A DNA stretch of 64,000 bases from DATKNA01 sp963786765. GTDB taxonomy: Bacteria; Actinomycetota; Actinomycetes; Actinomycetales; Kineosporiaceae. The notes under the pieces were generated by a model that saw only the letters and a list, made by a program, of their open reading frames with translations, was not told where the DNA came from and searched no databases. The DNA is taken from contig CAWBAJ010000008.1 of assembly GCA_963786765.1 (NCBI GenBank), forward strand, positions 62,001 to 126,000, written 5' to 3'. Made by a program: the position numbers and the translations under genes. Below are positions 52,242 to 60,085 of this stretch, piece after piece (the first letter of the stretch is position 1; every line of letters starts with the position of its first letter).

Positions 52242-53010
52242 GGATCGCCCTGATGGCCACCTGCCTGGCCGACGCGATGTTCCCGCGCGCGGCGCAGGCC
52301 ACCGTCGTGCTCCTGGAGCGGCTCGGGCACGAGGTGGTGTTCCCCGCGGGGCAGACCTGCTGCGGGCAGATGCACGTCAACACCGGCTACCAGCGGGAGG
52401 CGCTGCCCCTGGTGCGGCACCACGTCGAGGTGTTCGAGCGGGCGCTGGCGGACGGGGCCGACGCGGTGGTGGCGCCGTCCGGATCCGTGCGTGGGGTCGG
52501 TGCGGCACCAGCACGCGGGGCTGGCGCTGGACGCCGGCGACGAGGCGCTCGCGGGCCGCGCCGACGGAGGTCGCCGCACCGGACGTACGAGCTGTCCGAG
52601 CTGCTGGTGGACGTCCTCGGCGTCGTGGACGTCGGTGCCCGATATGCCCGCCGCGTGACCTACCACCCGACCTGCCACTCGCTGCGGATGCTGCACGTCG
52701 GCGACAAGCCGCTGCGGCTGCTGCGGGCGGTGCGCGACCTCGACCTCGTCGAGCTGCCCGGCGCCGACCAGTGCTGCGGGTTCGGCGGCACGTTCGCGCT
52801 GAAGAACGCGGACACCTCGGCCGCGATGCTGGCGGACAAGCTGGCCGCCGTCGCGACGACCGGCGCCCAGGTCGTGACCGCCGGCGACTCCTCGTGCCTG
52901 ATGCACATCGGCGGCGGCCTGTCCCGCTCGGCCGGCTCGGGCGGGACGGGCACCGGACGGTCCACCTCGCCGAGATCCTCGCCGGCGAAGGGTGGGAGGC
53001 GAAGCTGTGA
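52238..53010 (+). CDS. lutA: Lactate utilisation protein A, Fe-S oxidoreductase subunit, with frame changes
   Basis: LutA, LutB and LutC together oxidise L-lactate to pyruvate. The product, about 256 aa, has two CCG-type cysteine domains: MRIALMATCLADAMFP then GQTCCGQMHVNTGY, and VTYHPTCHSLRML then GADQCCGFGGTFALKN. Frame changes lie near 52490, 52570 and 52935, and the end reads LAEILAGEGWEAKL. Its start overlaps the LacI stop and its stop overlaps the lutB GTG, so lutABC is a coupled unit under the rhamnose regulator. Confidence 0.85.
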
Positions 53011-54517
53011 GCACCTTCCTCGGCATGCCGGCCGGACTGCCTGTCGCCACCGAGCGCGGCACGCTGCGCGGCGAACACCCGTTCCCCGAGGCCGCCCGCA
53101 CCGCGCTGGCGAACGGCCAGCTGCGCCGCAACCTCGGGCACGCGACGCGGACGATCCGCGACAAGCGGGCGCGGGTGGTCGCCGAGGTGCCCGACTGGGA
53201 GGAGCTGCGCGACGCCGGCGCCGCCGTCAAGGACGACGTCCTCGCCCGCCTGCCCGAGCTGCTGGAGCAGTTCGAGGCCGCCTTCACCGCTCGCGGCGGG
53301 CAGGTGCACTGGGCCCGGGACGCCGACGAGGCCAACCGGATCGTGACCGACCTCGTCCGCGCCACCGGCGCTGACCAGGTGGTCAAGGTCAAGTCGATGG
53401 CGACGCAGGAGATCGGCCTCAACGAGGCGCTCGCCGAGGCGGGCATCGCCGCGGTCGAGACGGACCTCGCGGAGCTCATCGTGCAGCTCGCCGACGACAA
53501 GCCCTCGCACATCCTGGTGCCGGCGATCCACCGCAACCGGGCCGAGATCCGCCGGATCTTCCTCGAGCACATGCCCGGGGTGGACCCCGCCCTCACCGAG
53601 GAACCCCGGGTGCTGGCGATGGCCGCGCGCGCGTACCTGCGCCGCACGTTCCTCGCCGCCCGGGTGGCGATCAGCGGCGCGAACTTCGCGGTCGCGGAGA
53701 CCGGGACGCTGGCCGTGGTCGAGTCCGAGGGCAACGGCCGGATGTGCCTCACCCTGCCGCAGACCCTGATCACGGTGATGGGCATCGAGAAGCTCGTGCC
53801 GGCCTGGCAGGACCTCGAGGTGTTCCTGCAGCTCCTGCCGCGCTCGTCGACGGGCGAGCGGATGAACCCGTACACGTCGCTGTGGACCGGCGTCACCCCG
53901 GGCGACGGGCCGCAGGACGTGCACGTCGTGCTGCTGGACAACGGCCGGACCGCGGCCCTCGCCGATCGGGTCGGGCGGGCGGCGCTGCGCTGCATCCGGT
54001 GCTCGGCCTGCCTGAACGTGTGCCCCGTCTACGAGCGCACCGGCGGCCACGCCTACGGGTCGGTCTACCCCGGCCCCATCGGCGCCGTCCTGACCCCGCT
54101 GCTCGCCGGGATGAACGGCGGGGACGATCCCGTCGACACCCTCCCCTTCGCGTCGTCACTGTGCGGTGCCTGCTACGAGGTCTGCCCGGTGAAGATCGAC
54201 ATTCCGGGGCTGCTCGTGCACCTGCGGGCCCGGCACGTCGAGGGCGAGCGGGCGCACCGCCGGCTCCCGACGGTGGAGACGGGCGGCGATGGCGACGGCC
54301 GCGTGGGGCATGCGCTCGCCCGGCCGGTTCGCCGCCGGCGAGCGGTCGATGCGGGCAGGACGCCTGCTCGCGCCGGGGCGGGCGGATCCGCCGCCTCCCG
54401 CCACCGCTCTCGGCGTGGACGGCGTCGCGCGACCTGCCCGAACCGCCGCAGCAGACCTTCCGGCAATGGTGGGCGAAGCGGTCGCGCTCCGGCGCGGACG
54501 GCGAGGCGGCAGGATGA
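53007..54517 (+). CDS. lutB: Lactate utilisation protein B, iron-sulfur subunit, two frame changes near the 3' end
   Basis: About 502 aa. The N-terminal LUD-like domain contains KVKSMATQEIGLNEAL and FAVAETGTLAVVESEGNGRM. Two [4Fe-4S] motifs follow: CIRCSACLNVCPVYE and CGACYEVCPVKID. It carries electrons from lactate oxidation towards the membrane. Single-base shifts near 54285 and 54375 disturb the tail, which otherwise reads AWGMRSPGRFAAGERSMRAG, then LPEPPQQTFRQWWAKRS, to the TGA at 54515. GTG at 53007 overlaps the lutA stop, and the stop overlaps the lutC ATG. Confidence 0.92.
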
Positions 54518-55134
54518 CCGCCCGCGAAGAGGTGCTGGGCAGGATCCGGGCGGCGCTGGCCGGCCGGCCGGCTCCCGCCGAGGTGCCGCGCGAGTACCGC
54601 TCCGAGGGCGATCATCCGCCCGGCTCCCCGGCCCTTCTCGAGCTGCTCACCGACCGGCTCGTCGACTACAAGGCCACCGTGCTCGCCTGCGCCGAGGCCG
54701 ACGTGCCGCGCACCGTCGCCGGCGCCCTGGCAGGACGCCGGCTGCGGCGGGTGGTGGCGCCGTCCGGCGTGCCCGCCGGCTGGCTCGGGGACGCCGAGGC
54801 GCTCGGGGACGACCCGCCATTGGCTGTGGGCGCGCTCGACGGCGCCGACGCGGTGGTCACCGGCTGCGCCGTCGCGGTCGCCGAGACCGGCACCATCGTG
54901 CTCGACGGCGGCGCCGACCAGGGCCGGCGCGCCCTGACCCTGGTGCCGGACGTCCACGTCGTCGTCGTCCGGGCGGAGCAGGTGGTGCAGACGGTGCCCG
55001 AGGCGATCGCCCGCCTCGACCCGATGCGTCCGCTGACGATGATCAGCGGCCCGTCGGCGACGAGCGACATCGAGCTGGATCGGGTCGAGGGCGTCCACGG
55101 CCCCCGCACCTTGATCGTGGTCCTAACCCAGTAG
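54514..55134 (+). CDS. lutC: Lactate utilisation protein C (LUD domain)
   Basis: A 206-residue LUD-domain protein that completes the lactate oxidation complex. Typical features: MTAREEVLGRIRAALAG at the N-terminus, the central GCAVAVAETGTIVLDGGADQGRRALTLVPDVHVVVV and the end MISGPSATSDIELDRVEGVHGPRTLIVVL. The frame is intact. It overlaps lutB by 4 nt and, at its 3' end, overlaps the convergent CE7 esterase by 12 bp. Confidence 0.95.
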   Translation: MTAREEVLGRIRAALAGRPAPAEVPREYRSEGDHPPGSPALLELLTDRLVDYKATVLACAEADVPRTVAGALAGRRLRRVVAPSGVPAGWLGDAEALGDDPPLAVGALDGADAVVTGCAVAVAETGTIVLDGGADQGRRALTLVPDVHVVVVRAEQVVQTVPEAIARLDPMRPLTMISGPSATSDIELDRVEGVHGPRTLIVVLTQ

Positions 55135-56109
55135 GCGGTGCCGGAGGAACCGCAGCCGCGGCTCGTCGTGCTGCCGGCTCAGCTGGTGGACGCCGAAGGG
55201 GTTGACGACGATCTGCTTCGGCGCCGAGATCGCGTTGAAGGCGGCGAAGACGGTCGACGGCGGGCAGATCTGGTCCATCAGTCCCACGGAGACGTAGGTC
55301 TCCGCGCGGATGCGGGTCGCGAGGAGCGCATTGTCGATGTGATCGAGGGTTCCGAGCGCGACCTCGACGAGGTCAGCGTGCGTCGCGAGGAACTCCGCGA
55401 CCTCGTGGTAGGGGTTGGTGTCGACCAGAGTGACGGCTCGCCGGATGTCGCACAGGAAGGGCACGTCCGCGGCGCACACCCGGACGAGCTCGGGCCGGAG
55501 GGCGGCCGCTGCGAGCGCCAGTCCCCCGCCCTGGCTGATGCCGAAGACGCCGATCCGCTGGGAGTCGGCGCCCGGTAACCGGCTCGCCACCGCCACCGCG
55601 CGGGCCGCGTCGGTGTACAGGCGCGTGTAGTAGTACTCCTCGACGTTCTCGATGCCCCTGGTCATGACGGTGGAGAGCTCGGCGCCGCCCGGCCCGTCCC
55701 CCGTAGCGCCCGTCGTCCAGCGGGCACCCTGACCTCGCGTGTCCATCACGAGCGTTGCGAGCCCCGCCGCCGGCAGCAGCATGTGCTCCGACGCAGTGCC
55801 GCGGCCGCCGCCGTAGCCGATGAACGTGACGACGACGGGCACGGGTTCGTCGTCGTCCACGCCCGCGGGGCGCAGGTACCAGGACCGGATCCGGTCCCCG
55901 CGGGCACCCGAGAACTCGACGTCCCACACCGGGGTGGGCCCGTACACGTCGGGCTGATGCCGCTGCAGCCGCGGCGGCACCGCCGCGGCGTCGGCCTCGC
56001 GCAGCCGTTCCGCCCACCACGGGTCCAGCCCCTCGGGCTCGACGGTGCTCGTGCGGTACTCGCGCAGCTCGCTCTCCGGCAGGTCGTACCAGGCCACGCC
56101 TCGGAACAT
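55123..56109 (-). CDS. Acetyl xylan esterase / cephalosporin-C deacetylase family (CE7)
   Basis: A 328-residue CE7 hydrolase that removes acetyl groups from short sugar chains inside the cell. Motifs: VTFIGYGGGRG, VMDTRGQGARW with the family RGQ, the nucleophile elbow GVFGISQGGGLALAAA (Ser in GISQG), an Asp in GLMDQICPPSTVFAAFNAI, and His in NPFGVHQLS. Length and lack of a signal peptide match the family. It follows the rhamnose block convergently and may deacetylate imported rhamnose-rich oligosaccharides, by context only. Confidence 0.9.
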   Translation of the reverse strand: MFRGVAWYDLPESELREYRTSTVEPEGLDPWWAERLREADAAAVPPRLQRHQPDVYGPTPVWDVEFSGARGDRIRSWYLRPAGVDDDEPVPVVVTFIGYGGGRGTASEHMLLPAAGLATLVMDTRGQGARWTTGATGDGPGGAELSTVMTRGIENVEEYYYTRLYTDAARAVAVASRLPGADSQRIGVFGISQGGGLALAAAALRPELVRVCAADVPFLCDIRRAVTLVDTNPYHEVAEFLATHADLVEVALGTLDHIDNALLATRIRAETYVSVGLMDQICPPSTVFAAFNAISAPKQIVVNPFGVHQLSRQHDEPRLRFLRHRLLG

Positions 56110-56135
56110 ACGGGACGCTTCGGGCGTTGGCGCTG

Positions 56136-56250
56136 TCAGAGGGGAGTACTCCCGCGCGCCGACCCGGTCACTCCGGACACCACGTGTCCTCGGGCGGCGG
56201 TCCTGAGAAGGGCGGAGGAGACCTCGGCCGGCACACCGACCGAGGGAGTC
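56136..56250 (+). promoter_or_regulatory. yybP-ykoY family manganese riboswitch
   Basis: The two conserved loop elements of the class are present in order: GGGGAGTA at 56141-56148 and CCTGAGA at 56202-56208, with GC-rich stems and the segment GGTCACTCCGGAC between them. Downstream, CCTCGG (56222-56227) can pair with CCGAGG (56240-56245), which covers the GAGGGAG ribosome-binding site (56242-56248), a sensible expression platform. It lies directly before a TerC-family gene, the classic partner of this Mn2+ sensor. Confidence 0.85.
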
Positions 56251-56255
56251 CCCAC

Positions 56256-57296
56256 ATGTCCACCGTCGCCGATCCCCTGCTCTGGGGGATCACGATCGCC
56301 GCTGTCGTCGTCCTGGTGGCGATCGACTTCGCGCTGACCCGCCGGCCGCACGAGGTGACCACTCGCGAGGCCGCCGCCTGGTCCGCCTTCTACGTGGCTC
56401 TGCCGCTCGCCTTCGGCGGGTGGATCTGGAGTCGCTTCGGCTCGGAGCGCGGGATCGAGTACCTGACCGGGTACCTCGTCGAGAAGTCCCTGTCGGCCGA
56501 CAACCTGTTCGTCTTCCTGCTCCTCCTGGGCGCCTTCGCCGTCCCGGCGGCCCTGCGACAGCGCGTCCTGCTGTACGGGATCGTCGGGGCGCTCGTGCTG
56601 CGCGCCGTCCTCATCGCCGCCGGCGCCGCCGCGCTCGAGGCCTTCTCGTTCACGTTCCTCGTGTTCGGCCTGGTGCTCGTCGCCACGGCCGTCAAGGTCT
56701 ACCGCGACGCCGGGAAGGGCCATGACCGCCCCGTCGACATCTCCCGGATGCGCAGCGTCCGGCTGCTGCGGCGAGTGGTCCCCGTGAGCGGCGAGTACGA
56801 GGGCACCCGGATGCTCACCCGGCTCGGCGGCCGGCGGGCGGTCACCCCGCTGGCGCTCGCGGTGGTCGCCGTCCTCGCGACGGACATCGTCTTCGCGGTC
56901 GACTCCGTGCCCGCGGTCTACGGGATCACCGGCGACCCGTACCTCGTGTTCGTCACGAATGCTTTCGCCCTGCTCGGCCTGCGCGCGCTGTACTTCCTGC
57001 TGGCGGGAGCGCTGGAGCACCTGGTGCACCTCGGCTACGGCCTGGCCGTGATCCTCGCCGTGATCGGCGTCAAGCTGGTGCTGCACTGGGCCCACGCCGT
57101 CTGGCCGTCGGTACCGACCGTCCCGACCCTCGCCGGCCTCGTCGTGATCGTCGCCGTCCTCGCCACCGTGACCATCACCAGCCTCCGGGCGACCCGCGAA
57201 TCGCCGCTCGCCCCTCTGAGAGACACCGCCGCTGTTACCGACACCGCCGCCGAGACCGCCGCCACCGACGCCGACACCGCCGATACGCGCAGGTGA
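56256..57296 (+). CDS. TerC/Alx family integral membrane protein, probable Mn2+ exporter
   Basis: A 346-residue protein with about nine membrane helices. The TerC signature acidic motifs are present: VEKSLSADNLFVFLLLLGAF and ATDIVFAVDSVPAVYGITGDPYLVFVTNAFALLGLRALYF. Family members Alx and MneA-like proteins export manganese and are induced through yybP-ykoY riboswitches, as found here. The C-terminus is a Thr/Ala/Asp-rich tail after RATRESPLAPL. I chose ATG 56256, after GAGGGAG. Confidence 0.92.
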   Translation: MSTVADPLLWGITIAAVVVLVAIDFALTRRPHEVTTREAAAWSAFYVALPLAFGGWIWSRFGSERGIEYLTGYLVEKSLSADNLFVFLLLLGAFAVPAALRQRVLLYGIVGALVLRAVLIAAGAAALEAFSFTFLVFGLVLVATAVKVYRDAGKGHDRPVDISRMRSVRLLRRVVPVSGEYEGTRMLTRLGGRRAVTPLALAVVAVLATDIVFAVDSVPAVYGITGDPYLVFVTNAFALLGLRALYFLLAGALEHLVHLGYGLAVILAVIGVKLVLHWAHAVWPSVPTVPTLAGLVVIVAVLATVTITSLRATRESPLAPLRDTAAVTDTAAETAATDADTADTRR

Positions 57297-57416
57297 TCGC
57301 CACGCATACCGCGACACGGCAACGCGCGGACGGCCACCTGTGCGGACGCGCCGGCGGGGCAGCCCGCGCGGTATGGCTGGCGATCACAGGCGGCGCAGGG
57401 GCCGGTCTCCACGGCA

Positions 57417-57480
57417 TTGCACCCGTCATCCGCACTTCTGGGCCGCAGAAACAGGCTGGAACGACGGATAACGGGTGCAA
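57417..57480. repeat. Large inverted repeat with nested hairpin
   Basis: TTGCACCCGTCATCCG (57417-57432) pairs with CGGATAACGGGTGCAA (57465-57480) over 16 bp with one mismatch. The 32-nt loop holds a second stem, TTCTG-ggccg-CAGAA. It lies in the 356-bp gap between terC and the CoA-ligase gene, which otherwise holds no gene. It could be a terminator without a T-run, an operator pair or a small RNA. Confidence 0.7.
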
Positions 57481-57652
57481 CGTTGCGGCCTCCCTGCGGC
57501 GACGTCGCCGGTGCCCGCCAGTGCCGGGCGGGCTCGGACGGGTCAGCCGGCGCGGCAGCACTGGCGCGGGGCGAGCACCAGCGGTGAGGATCGGGGGCAG
57601 CACGGCGGCCCGAAGGAGTGCAGCCGGCCCGATCGAACAGGAGCGCGGCCCG

Positions 57653-59227
57653 ATGATCCACCGCAGTCCCCTGCCTGACGTCGAGATCCCGGACGTGGCA
57701 CTGCCCGGCTACGTCCTGCACCGCGCCCGCGAGCTGGGCGACAAGCCCGCCCTGATCGACGGGCCCACCGGGCGCGTCCTCACCTACGCCCAGCTCGACC
57801 AGGGGGTGCGGTCGTTCGCCGGAGGGCTCGCCGCAGCGGGCTTCGCCCCGGGCGACGTCCTCGCCCTGATGGCCCCGAACCTGCCGGAGTACGCGGTGAT
57901 CTTCCACGGCGTCGCCTTCGCGGCGGGCGTCGTCACGACGATCAACCCGACCTACACCGAGCGAGAGGTGCACCACCAGATCCTCGACGCCGGCGCGACC
58001 TTGCTCGTGACGATCCCGATGTTCCTCGAGACTGCCCTGGCGGCCGCCAAGGGCACCGGGGTGCGGACCGTGCACGTGCTGGGCGCGGACGCCGGCAGCG
58101 ACCTGCCGGACGGCGCCCGGCCGATGGCCGAGCTGTTCGGGGCCCCGCTTCCCGAGCAGGTGCCGGTGGCCCCCGACGACGTCGTCGTCCTGCCCTACTC
58201 CTCCGGCACCACCGGCGCGTCGAAAGGCGTGATGCTGACACACCGGAATCTCGTCGCGAACGTCGCGCAGGTCCTCGCCCCCGCGGACATGCGGGAGGAC
58301 GAGAAGATCCTCGCCGTGCTGCCGTTCTTCCACATCTACGGCATGCAGGTCCTCATGAACACGGGGCTGCGGGCCGGGGCGACGATCATCACCATGCCGC
58401 GTTTCGACCTGGAGCAGTTCCTGCGCCTGCACCAGGAGTTCGCCATCACCCGCACCTTCGTGGCCCCCCCCATCGTGGTGGCGCTGGCCAAGCACCCGCT
58501 GGTCGACTCCTTCGACCTCTCCGCGCTCGAGCAGGTGTTCTCCGGCGCGGCGCCGTTGTCGGCGGAACTCGCGCTGGAGGCGGGCAAGCGGCTCGGCTGC
58601 GAGGTCGTGCAGGGGTATGGCATGACAGAGATGTCACCAGTCTCTCAGCTGACGCCGCCGGGCTATTTCAAGCCCGGTTCCGTGGGCGTAACGGCCCCCA
58701 ACACCGAACTACGCATCGTGCACCCCGCCAGCGGCTCCGACCTCGGGATCGACGAGGACGGCGAGTTGTGGATCCGCGGCCCCCAGGTGATGAAGGGATA
58801 TCTCAACAATCCCGCGGCCACGGCGCTGACCCTGGACGACGACGGGTGGCTGCACACGGGCGACATCGGGCACGTGGACGGCGACGGCCACGTCTACGTC
58901 GTGGACCGGCTGAAGGAGCTCATCAAGTACAAGGGCTTCCAGGTGGCGCCCGCCGAGCTCGAGGCCCTGCTGCTCACCCACCCCGCGGTCGCCGACGCCG
59001 CGGTCGTCGGGCTGCCCGACGAGGAGGCCGGCGAGGTCCCGGCGGGCTATGTGGTCCTGAAGCCGGGATCCACCACGACGCCGGAGCAGATCCAGGCGTT
59101 CGTCGCCGAGCAGGTCGCATCGTTCAAGCAGCTGCGCAGGCTCACCGTCGTCGACGCCATCCCGAAGTCGGCGTCGGGCAAGATCCTTCGCCGAGTGCTG
59201 CGGGACCAGGCACTCGCCGGGCGCTGA
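57653..59227 (+). CDS. 4-coumarate-CoA ligase family AMP-binding enzyme
   Basis: A 524-residue adenylate-forming enzyme that would activate an aryl or fatty acid to its CoA thioester. The P-loop is YSSGTTGASKGVMLTHRN. The A5-type motif is QGYGMTEMSPVSQL, with GWLHTGDIGHVDGDGHVYVVDRLKELIKYKGFQVAP as motifs A7/A8 and the catalytic Lys in PKSASGKILRRVLR. It is close in pattern to actinobacterial 4-coumarate-CoA ligase-like proteins; the acid is not known. ATG 57653 is preceded by AGGAG. It ends at a strong shared terminator facing lsr2. Confidence 0.9.
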   Translation: MIHRSPLPDVEIPDVALPGYVLHRARELGDKPALIDGPTGRVLTYAQLDQGVRSFAGGLAAAGFAPGDVLALMAPNLPEYAVIFHGVAFAAGVVTTINPTYTEREVHHQILDAGATLLVTIPMFLETALAAAKGTGVRTVHVLGADAGSDLPDGARPMAELFGAPLPEQVPVAPDDVVVLPYSSGTTGASKGVMLTHRNLVANVAQVLAPADMREDEKILAVLPFFHIYGMQVLMNTGLRAGATIITMPRFDLEQFLRLHQEFAITRTFVAPPIVVALAKHPLVDSFDLSALEQVFSGAAPLSAELALEAGKRLGCEVVQGYGMTEMSPVSQLTPPGYFKPGSVGVTAPNTELRIVHPASGSDLGIDEDGELWIRGPQVMKGYLNNPAATALTLDDDGWLHTGDIGHVDGDGHVYVVDRLKELIKYKGFQVAPAELEALLLTHPAVADAAVVGLPDEEAGEVPAGYVVLKPGSTTTPEQIQAFVAEQVASFKQLRRLTVVDAIPKSASGKILRRVLRDQALAGR

Positions 59228-59242
59228 GCCGCCGGCAGATGC

Positions 59243-59279
59243 CGAAGGGCGCCGGGGACGAGGTCCCCGGCGCCCTTCG
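59243..59279. terminator. Perfect 17-bp hairpin, bidirectional terminator
   Basis: CGAAGGGCGCCGGGGAC and GTCCCCGGCGCCCTTCG form a perfect 17-bp stem with a 3-nt loop, placed between the convergent CoA-ligase and lsr2 genes. Confidence 0.9.
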
Positions 59280-59293
59280 CGCTGCTCAGTGCG

Positions 59294-59662
59294 TCAGTGC
59301 GCCTTCTCGTAGGCCGTGATGACCTCGCTCGACACCCGGCCGCGGTCGCTCACCTGGAAGCCGTTCTCCCGGGCCCAGGACCTGACGTCGGACAGGTCGT
59401 GCTTGCTGTTGCCCCGCGAACGACCGGAGCCTCCGCTGCTGCCGCCGGACCTTGCCCGGGCGCCACCACTGCCACCGCCGGAACGGCCGCCGACCCGGCG
59501 GGCGTGCCCCACCCACGGGGCGAGCGCGTCACGCAGCTTCGCGGCGTTCGGCTCCGAGACGTCGATCTCGTAGCTCACGCCGTCCAGCGCGAAACTCACC
59601 GTCTCGGTGGCCTCTCCGCCGTCTACGTCGTCGACGAGGATGACCTGCACCTTCTGGGCCAT
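59294..59662 (-). CDS. lsr2: Lsr2, nucleoid-associated xenogeneic silencer
   Basis: A 122-residue H-NS-like protein that bridges AT-rich DNA and silences foreign genes. The N-terminal dimerisation domain has QVILVDDVDGGEATETVSFALDGVSYEIDVS. A Gly/Ser/Arg-rich linker follows, then the C-terminal DNA-binding domain DVRSWARENGFQVSDRGRVSSEVITAYEKAH with the minor-groove RGR motif. ATG 59662 has GGAG upstream. In most actinobacteria lsr2 lies beside clpC, but here about 35 kb separates them. A good promoter lies upstream at 59700-59728. Confidence 0.96.
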   Translation of the reverse strand: MAQKVQVILVDDVDGGEATETVSFALDGVSYEIDVSEPNAAKLRDALAPWVGHARRVGGRSGGGSGGARARSGGSSGGSGRSRGNSKHDLSDVRSWARENGFQVSDRGRVSSEVITAYEKAH

Positions 59663-59699
59663 GAAATCTCCTGGGAATGCGGGGTGGGCTGGTGGCTGA

Positions 59700-59728
59700 A
59701 TCATTGCGCCGGAATCCGAAAATGTCAA
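59700..59728 (-). promoter_or_regulatory. Housekeeping-sigma promoter of lsr2
   Basis: On the minus strand TTGACA (59728-59723) is followed after exactly 17 bp by AATGAT (59705-59700). It lies about 40 bp upstream of the lsr2 ATG, in an AT-rich patch. The -35 box is perfect, and the -10 differs from TATAAT at two positions. Confidence 0.75.
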
Positions 59729-59861
59729 AGCGCGACGCGCGATGTGCTTTGGCATGCCACTCGGCCCAGCGAATGTGCACGGTGCATCGAGTCCCGGCGG
59801 GAGGATAGCCGATACCGCCAGCAGTCGCCCGCCCACCCACTGTTTCCGCGAGGGCGGGCCC

Positions 59862-60038
59862 TCAGCCGGCTCCGGGCCCGTCCGAACCGCCTGGCGCATT
59901 CCCGCGGCGCTCGGCCGCCTCGATCCGGGCCTGCGCGGATCGCTCGCGCCGATCAGCCTCCAGGATGGCCCTGATGGCCAGCCAGAAGAGGAACAGGACG
60001 CCGGCCGAGGGGATCACGGCGATCAGGAACGGCGGCAC
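59862..60038 (-). CDS. Small single-helix membrane protein
   Basis: A 58-residue protein starting at GTG 60038. It has one membrane helix (FLIAVIPSAGVLFLFWLAIRAI) followed by a charged helix EADRRERSAQARIEAAERR and a glycine-rich tail. Short proteins with this VLFLFWLAIRAI-EADRRER pattern are common in actinobacteria, but I know of no assigned function. It is upstream of lsr2 and downstream of topoisomerase IB on the same strand. It is easily missed because of its size and GTG start. Confidence 0.6.
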   Translation of the reverse strand: MPPFLIAVIPSAGVLFLFWLAIRAILEADRRERSAQARIEAAERRGNAPGGSDGPGAG

Positions 60039-60085
60039 CCGCTCACCATACGCCGGGCCATATCCGGCAGAGGGCGGCGGGGGCC

